Positions 60,008 through 64,000 of a DNA stretch of 64,000 bases are shown piece after piece (position 1 is the stretch's first letter; each line of letters begins with the position of its first letter). The position numbers were made by a program, and so were the translations under genes. Source of the DNA: Silene conica. Taxonomy: Eukaryota; Streptophyta; Magnoliopsida; Caryophyllales; Caryophyllaceae. The stretch covers positions 52,176,202 through 52,240,201 of the forward strand of contig CM055312.2 of assembly GCA_029255685.2 (NCBI GenBank). Direction: 5' to 3'. The notes below the pieces were generated by a model. The model did no database searches, was not told the DNA's origin, and worked only from the letters and a program-made list of their open reading frames with translations.

Positions 60008-60595
60008 AAACACCCCCGCTCTTCTTTTAAGCTTGATTTTGATTTTGCTATACCGGGCTATTCTTCTTTATTCATTGTCTTAGCCCGCACTATTTATTGG
60101 TGCTACTTGTCCGTTTGTGTAGCATATGCTTGACTTTTTGATTTACTGTTACGTGCTTTATCGTGTATTGATTATGCCTTTATTAGGCATTTGTTTTAAA
60201 TGCAGGTTCTGTTCGGCAGATGCAAACTCGATCGAGTTCACCTCAACTACTGAGATCGCCTGGATGGTCTTCTTCCCCTCTTTTGATGATGGTTTGGGGG
60301 AATTTCAGCTATCACTTGGTACTTTCCTTCCTTGTACCTTCTTTTATTGTACTATCTTTTTCTCTCCCTGTCTATTGTTAGTAGTTTCCTTTAGGTTTGC
60401 TGGATATGTTAGTGACTGATGTGCTGATAGAGTCACATTGAGGAACTGTTACATTTAGGTTTGGGGGAGTATTTCATTATGTTGTGTGATTTAATTATGT
60501 TGCGTGTTTTAATTATGTTTGTGTGCAATTTATATGAAAAATCCATAAAAATTAAAAATTTCATAAAATACAAAAATATGTTCTTTATTTTATAA
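60008..60595 (+). other. 3' tail of the outer Athila-type element
   Basis: Non-coding. It contains an ACTCGATCGAGTT palindrome at about 60227-60239 (the same motif as at 29850) and GTTTGGGGGAGT at 60459-60470, the purine tract or purine motif typical before an Athila 3' LTR. The ORF at 60126-60419 has no family features and I do not accept it. The exact LTR start cannot be fixed because the 5' LTR is outside the window. Confidence 0.55.
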
Positions 60596-61441
60596 GCTTA
60601 GTTTTGGTAAAGTCGTATCACTTATATCAAAGTAATCCTTGATTACTACTAACAAATAGCTAGAGGTAAGTAGGGTATCGTATCCACAGGGAGGCGGTGG
60701 TTAATTTCAGTTTGTTAATATTTATATCCGTCTTAAGGGGTCGCAAGTTTGGTTATTTGATTGTTTTTGTTTTCTATTCAACTAATTGCAAGTAAGTAAA
60801 TAAAGATGTAAACAAGTATTAAGAAAGATCTAGGGATCAAGTTCACAAACGCAATTATCCAAGGGAATGGAATCTAACTAGTTCAATTGGGCAAAATTAT
60901 TATTTAAGATCATATGTCCGGTCGGTATTCATATAATCTTTAGATCTAAACCTAATATGGGGTCGCTATAATTAGGTCAGTGTATTCGATTGTTATGGCC
61001 TATCTTAGTCTCAATCTACGGTCGGATTTACGACTAATTAACTAATCCTGGCCTGTAATTAACTAATCAGATTTAAGAAAACAATAGAACAATAATAATA
61101 AGCAGTTTAACAATTAAAGATCATTAAATTTTAATTCCCCTTTCTAATCACCTAGATCCCTTTTCACCCTAGACAAATAAATTAGCTACGCATACTAACG
61201 AAATCAACAACGATAAAAGTAGATAAAAACATGATAAATAGTAAAGGAGCAATTGAATGAAATATAATTTGCATAAAACGAATTAATGAAGAAAGATTAA
61301 TACCGTCGATTATCGTAGATCCGGAAGTAAAATAAAGTAGCAATCTAAGAACATAAATTAAACTAAAAATTCTGAAATATTCTAAAGCATCCAAAGCATG
61401 ACCTAAAAAAATGTCTCGAATTAGGTATTTATAATAAAAGG
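60596..61441 (-). repeat. Athila-like LTR end, antisense and truncated
   Basis: On the + strand the layout follows the start of B: GTATCGTATCCACAGGGAGG corresponds to GGGTCGAACCACAAGGAGG at 1169-1187. On the minus strand this is the CCTCCCTGTGG motif near the 3' end of Athila-type LTRs. It is cut off at 61441 by D'. Orientation is opposite to the outer element, so it is a separate insertion. Its left boundary is approximate. Confidence 0.45.
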
Positions 61442-62378
61442 TGTAACATCCCGTATTTTCGTAAAATCTAATTTAAGCGTTTTAAATTATTTAAGTAATA
61501 AATAATATTTTAATAATTTATTGTGAAAGATTTTAATTTAATTAGTAAGATCCGTCTTAAGAACCTTAAGTCCTTAAGACGAATACAAACTTGGTAAGGT
61601 TAAGTTCCCAACTTAAATATCCGTTCAAGTATCCTAACCCGTTTAATTGACTCGGAAAGGACACTTACTTAAACCCCTAAAAACACATTAGTCGACATAT
61701 TCTTTCATCTCCTTCAAACATTTCACTGTAAACCATATTTCTCCTAAAACCTTCATAAACATCATCTTCTTTTGCTCTTTTCTTCATCATCCGTCTACCT
61801 ATTGAAGGTAATAATAACATTTTCGGAATCCTCATTTAATTTCCAAGCCATCCATCACTTTCATTTTGTGTTTCGTCAATTTCGAAAATGGGGCTGTTTT
61901 ACATAAATTCCGTTTTTAAGTTCTTAAACCCGTTTTTCGTGGTTGTAGGTGAAGGATTGGACAACCCGGACATTGATAGCTTCGTGGTAGAGGAGGATCT
62001 TTAGGCCGGAGTGCATTTAAGGTGACAATAATGAGAAACTCGGCCTTAATTTGAATATTAGCAAGTTTTGATGTGTTCTTATGTTAGTTTCTGATTTTTT
62101 TGTTAATGTTCATGTTTAGGATTGTTCTTATGTGAAGAATTCATGCTTGTGATGTTGTTATGTGTTCTTAAGTTAAATTTCAGTTTTCACAAAGTTAAGA
62201 CGGATACTTGATATAATCGTTTGAGGATTGTTATGGGATTTGTTTGCTGATAGATAATGATTTTAGATGATTCATGATGTTGGGTAAATCTTACATGTAG
62301 CAATTGTGAAAGTTTGTATGTCGAATTGTCGAATTGTGTGTAGGCTGGAAAACGCGAAAATGTCGAACAGGCTCTCTG

Positions 62379-62764
62379 AGCCGGTTGACCGACCGGCCGC
62401 CGGTCGACCGGCTGGGAGCGTCTTATAGTGTTTTTGCAAATTTTGAAGTATTTGGCCTTGGGACTGCCAGCCGGCCGACCGGCTGCCTGCCGACCGGCTG
62501 GTAGTCTCTTTGTGTTGTTTTGGTTGCTTTTGCGATGAACTTAGGGAAAGGGAGCCCAGCCAGCAGACCGGCCGCCTTCCAGCCGGCTGGGAGTGCTTTG
62601 GGGTTTGGGTTACGCATTGTTGAGGACCTAGGATTGAGGTTCCCAGCCGGCCGACCGGCTGCCTGCCGACCGGCTGGGAGTCCTTTGTGTTTTTCTCGTT
62701 TTTAAAGGAAAGGAGCTGAGAGGGTCACCAGCCGGCCGACCGGCTGCCTGCCGACCGGCTGGGG
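62379..62764 (+). repeat. Five-unit repeat of about 86 bp with GC-rich hairpin cores
   Basis: Cores at about 62379-62417, 62467-62504, 62556-62592, 62643-62680 and 62728-62764. The consensus arms are CCAGCCGGCCGACCGGC and GCCGACCGGCTGG around a few bases, able to form a long stem. The 48-50 bases between cores are much less alike. Unit 3 has a changed core (CAGCAGACCGGCCGCC). D has a shorter version at 33132-33225. Confidence 0.8.
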
Positions 62765-63063
62765 ATCCCTGTAGGCTGTTTTGGTTTGTAATCGTTCGTA
62801 TCTTTCAAACGCTTAATCGGTTTTGATTGAAACTCGTTCCTTGCATCTTTGATATGTATTTGAGGTCCCCGGAGGACGGGCGGCACTATATTGGGTTCGG
62901 GAATGGAGTGAGGATAGAGACCCCCCGGTCGGGTAACCGAAAGGGAAACCGGCTCTACCTCGTCTTAGTTCCCGGGATCAATTAAGTGTCGATTAGCGGT
63001 TTAAGAAGTTAGAACTATAGGTTAGTTTCTATCTTTGGATGTTAATGGTTAAGTCGGATGTCG

Positions 63064-63527
63064 CGTGATGGGATATGTGTTAAGCTCACCTCTGGACCCA
63101 TTACGTGTTTTGTATGTCGCGTGACGGGATATGTGTTAAGCTCACCTCTGGACCCGTTACGTGTTTTGCTTGTGGCGTGTCAGGATATGTGTTAAGCTCA
63201 CCTCTGGACCTGACACGTGATCGGTTGTCGTACACGGGATATGTGTTAAGCTCACCTCTGGACCCGTTGTGCGATAGCTGTGTATTGGGATATGTGTTAA
63301 GCTCACCTCTGGACCCAATACTTGTTTGTAGCATTGGGATATGTGTTAAGCTCACCTCTGGACCCTTTGCTTTTGGATGATTAGGGATATGTGTTAAGCT
63401 CACCCCTGGACCCTTTTCTTGAATTGTAAAGTATAGGGATATGTGTTAAGCTCACCTCTGGACCCTTTACTTGATTTGTTTGGTAGTGGGATATGTGTTA
63501 AGTTCACCTCTGGACCCATTGCCAGTG
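63064..63527 (+). repeat. Nine-unit hairpin array with constant loop and varying stems in D'
   Basis: Each unit has a 24-base core (ATATGTGTTAAGCTCACC then TCTGGA) with GGG before and CCC after in most units. The arms outside differ between units but pair with each other: CGTGATGGG/CCCATTACG (63064-63105), CGTGACGGG/CCCGTTACG, CGTGTCAGG/CCTGACACG (63176-63217, perfect), GTATTGGG/CCCAATAC (63282-63321, perfect), AAGTATAGGG/CCCTTTACTT, GGTAGTGGG/CCCATTGCC. Units 6 and 7 pair less well. Unit spacing is about 48-57 bases. Confidence 0.88.
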
Positions 63528-64000
63528 GTTATGTTATATCTGCTTGCCTAGGTTGGTACAGTGTCAGATATACATGATGAAGTTGATGTTTATATTGTTT
63601 GAGCTATAGTTTGTTCATCCAAGGCATTGGATGACTCTATGATCAATTTCATAAATAGTTGGATTGAAAGACCCCCCGACTGGGTAACCAGTAGGGAAAC
63701 CGGCTCTCCTTCCTAACAGTTTATGAAGTTGGTTGAGAGCCGTGCACTAGAGTTTGCATGATAGTATGAGAGCAGTTGATGAGATGTTATTGCTTCACAT
63801 GTTTATATATGTTGGAGTATTCTGTATTGCTTTATGTGTTACGTGTTGTCACAAAAGGTGGCTAGGAGAACTCTAGTCACTCCCCACTGATTGTGGCGTA
63901 CATGTTTTCATGTATGTAGGTACATGCAGGTTGGAGCGGGGTTCACGAGAGGGCTAGCGAGTGATGATCCTATTGTCATCATATGACTTACACTTATATC

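Larger units (their letters stand above)
61442..64000 (+). mobile_element. D' : LTR of the D family, running off the window
   Basis: It starts TGTAACATCCCGTATTTTCG like D. It holds a leader with an intron-like stretch (AAG|GTAATAATAAC near 61806, GTTGTAG|GTGAAGG near 61948), the GACAATAATGAG block, five GC-rich hairpin units (62379-62764), a nine-unit hairpin array (63064-63527) and the last-third block shared with D (63858 onward). By comparison with D the LTR should end about 200 bases past the window. No ORF is supported. Confidence 0.7.

Noticed and set aside
60126..60419. Cys/Phe-rich ORF with possible membrane segments
   Set aside because: It lies in the 3' tail after the env-position ORF, with no recognisable domain and poor codon character.
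63101..63403. Open frames of about 90-100 codons on both strands over the repeat array
   Set aside because: They come from stop-free repetition of the array unit; there is no family resemblance and both strands are equally open.
63064..63527. CRISPR-like array (conserved 28-base repeats, 20-28-base varied spacers)
   Set aside because: It sits in a plant LTR with no cas genes, and the varied parts are paired arms of hairpins rather than foreign spacers.
1..64000. Host protein-coding, tRNA or rRNA genes
   Set aside because: Every long ORF is explained by a retrotransposon, and I saw no cloverleaf or rRNA stretch; the tRNA-like matches are primer sites.

Overview
The window is a block of nested plant retrotransposons. 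I find no host gene in it. The element types (Ty3/gypsy Athila and Tekay chromovirus, Ty1/copia, TRIMs and a LINE tail), the initiator-Met and Asp tRNA primer sites and the AT-rich degenerate spacers all point to a flowering plant with a large, repeat-rich genome. I suspect a eudicot, possibly Caryophyllales, but that is a guess. Names A to G, S and D' below are my own labels.

Outer layer: a Ty3/gypsy Athila-type element on the + strand whose 5' part lies before base 1. Its integrase begins at 1-365, resumes at 29126-29509, and is followed by a spacer, a candidate intron and an env-position ORF (30468-31136, 31690-32001, 59801-60007), then a 3' tail to about 60595. Two large insertions split it.

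Left nest (366-29124): copia element A (- strand, TSD TATGG). Its left LTR holds gypsy element B (1098-19323, - strand, TSD TTAAG, gag and protease only) and a solo copia LTR S (19622-20816, TSD GTTAA). Its right LTR holds a LINE 3' end (28263-28885). The right LTR of B holds copia element C (8117-18057, - strand, TSD GGTCT), and the integrase of C holds a TRIM (12414-12990, TSD CTTTT). The env-like ORF holds a second TRIM (31137-31689, TSD GTTTA).

Right nest (32002-59800): a solo LTR D, split by a non-coding Tekay-like element E (33239-58864), split by the Tekay chromovirus F (37270-56454, TSD ATTAG), split in its integrase by copia element G (44125-53268, TSD GGAAG). The right edge holds an antisense Athila-like LTR end (about 60596-61441) and a second LTR of the D family, D' (61442 to beyond 64000).

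Three things stand out. (1) The D and D' LTRs carry arrays of hairpins whose loop is constant within an array, whose stems differ from hairpin to hairpin yet stay complementary, and whose loop differs completely between the two LTRs. (2) C and G share leader, primer site, 3' region and related LTRs but are complementary halves: C has protease, integrase, RT and RNase H with no recognisable UBN2-type gag, while G has a gag and only relics of pol. Both have LTR pairs about 1% different by eye, so both moved recently. (3) Several unrelated families carry many copies of an element-specific GC-rich palindrome or hairpin motif. All percentages and counts are by-eye readings of the sequence.
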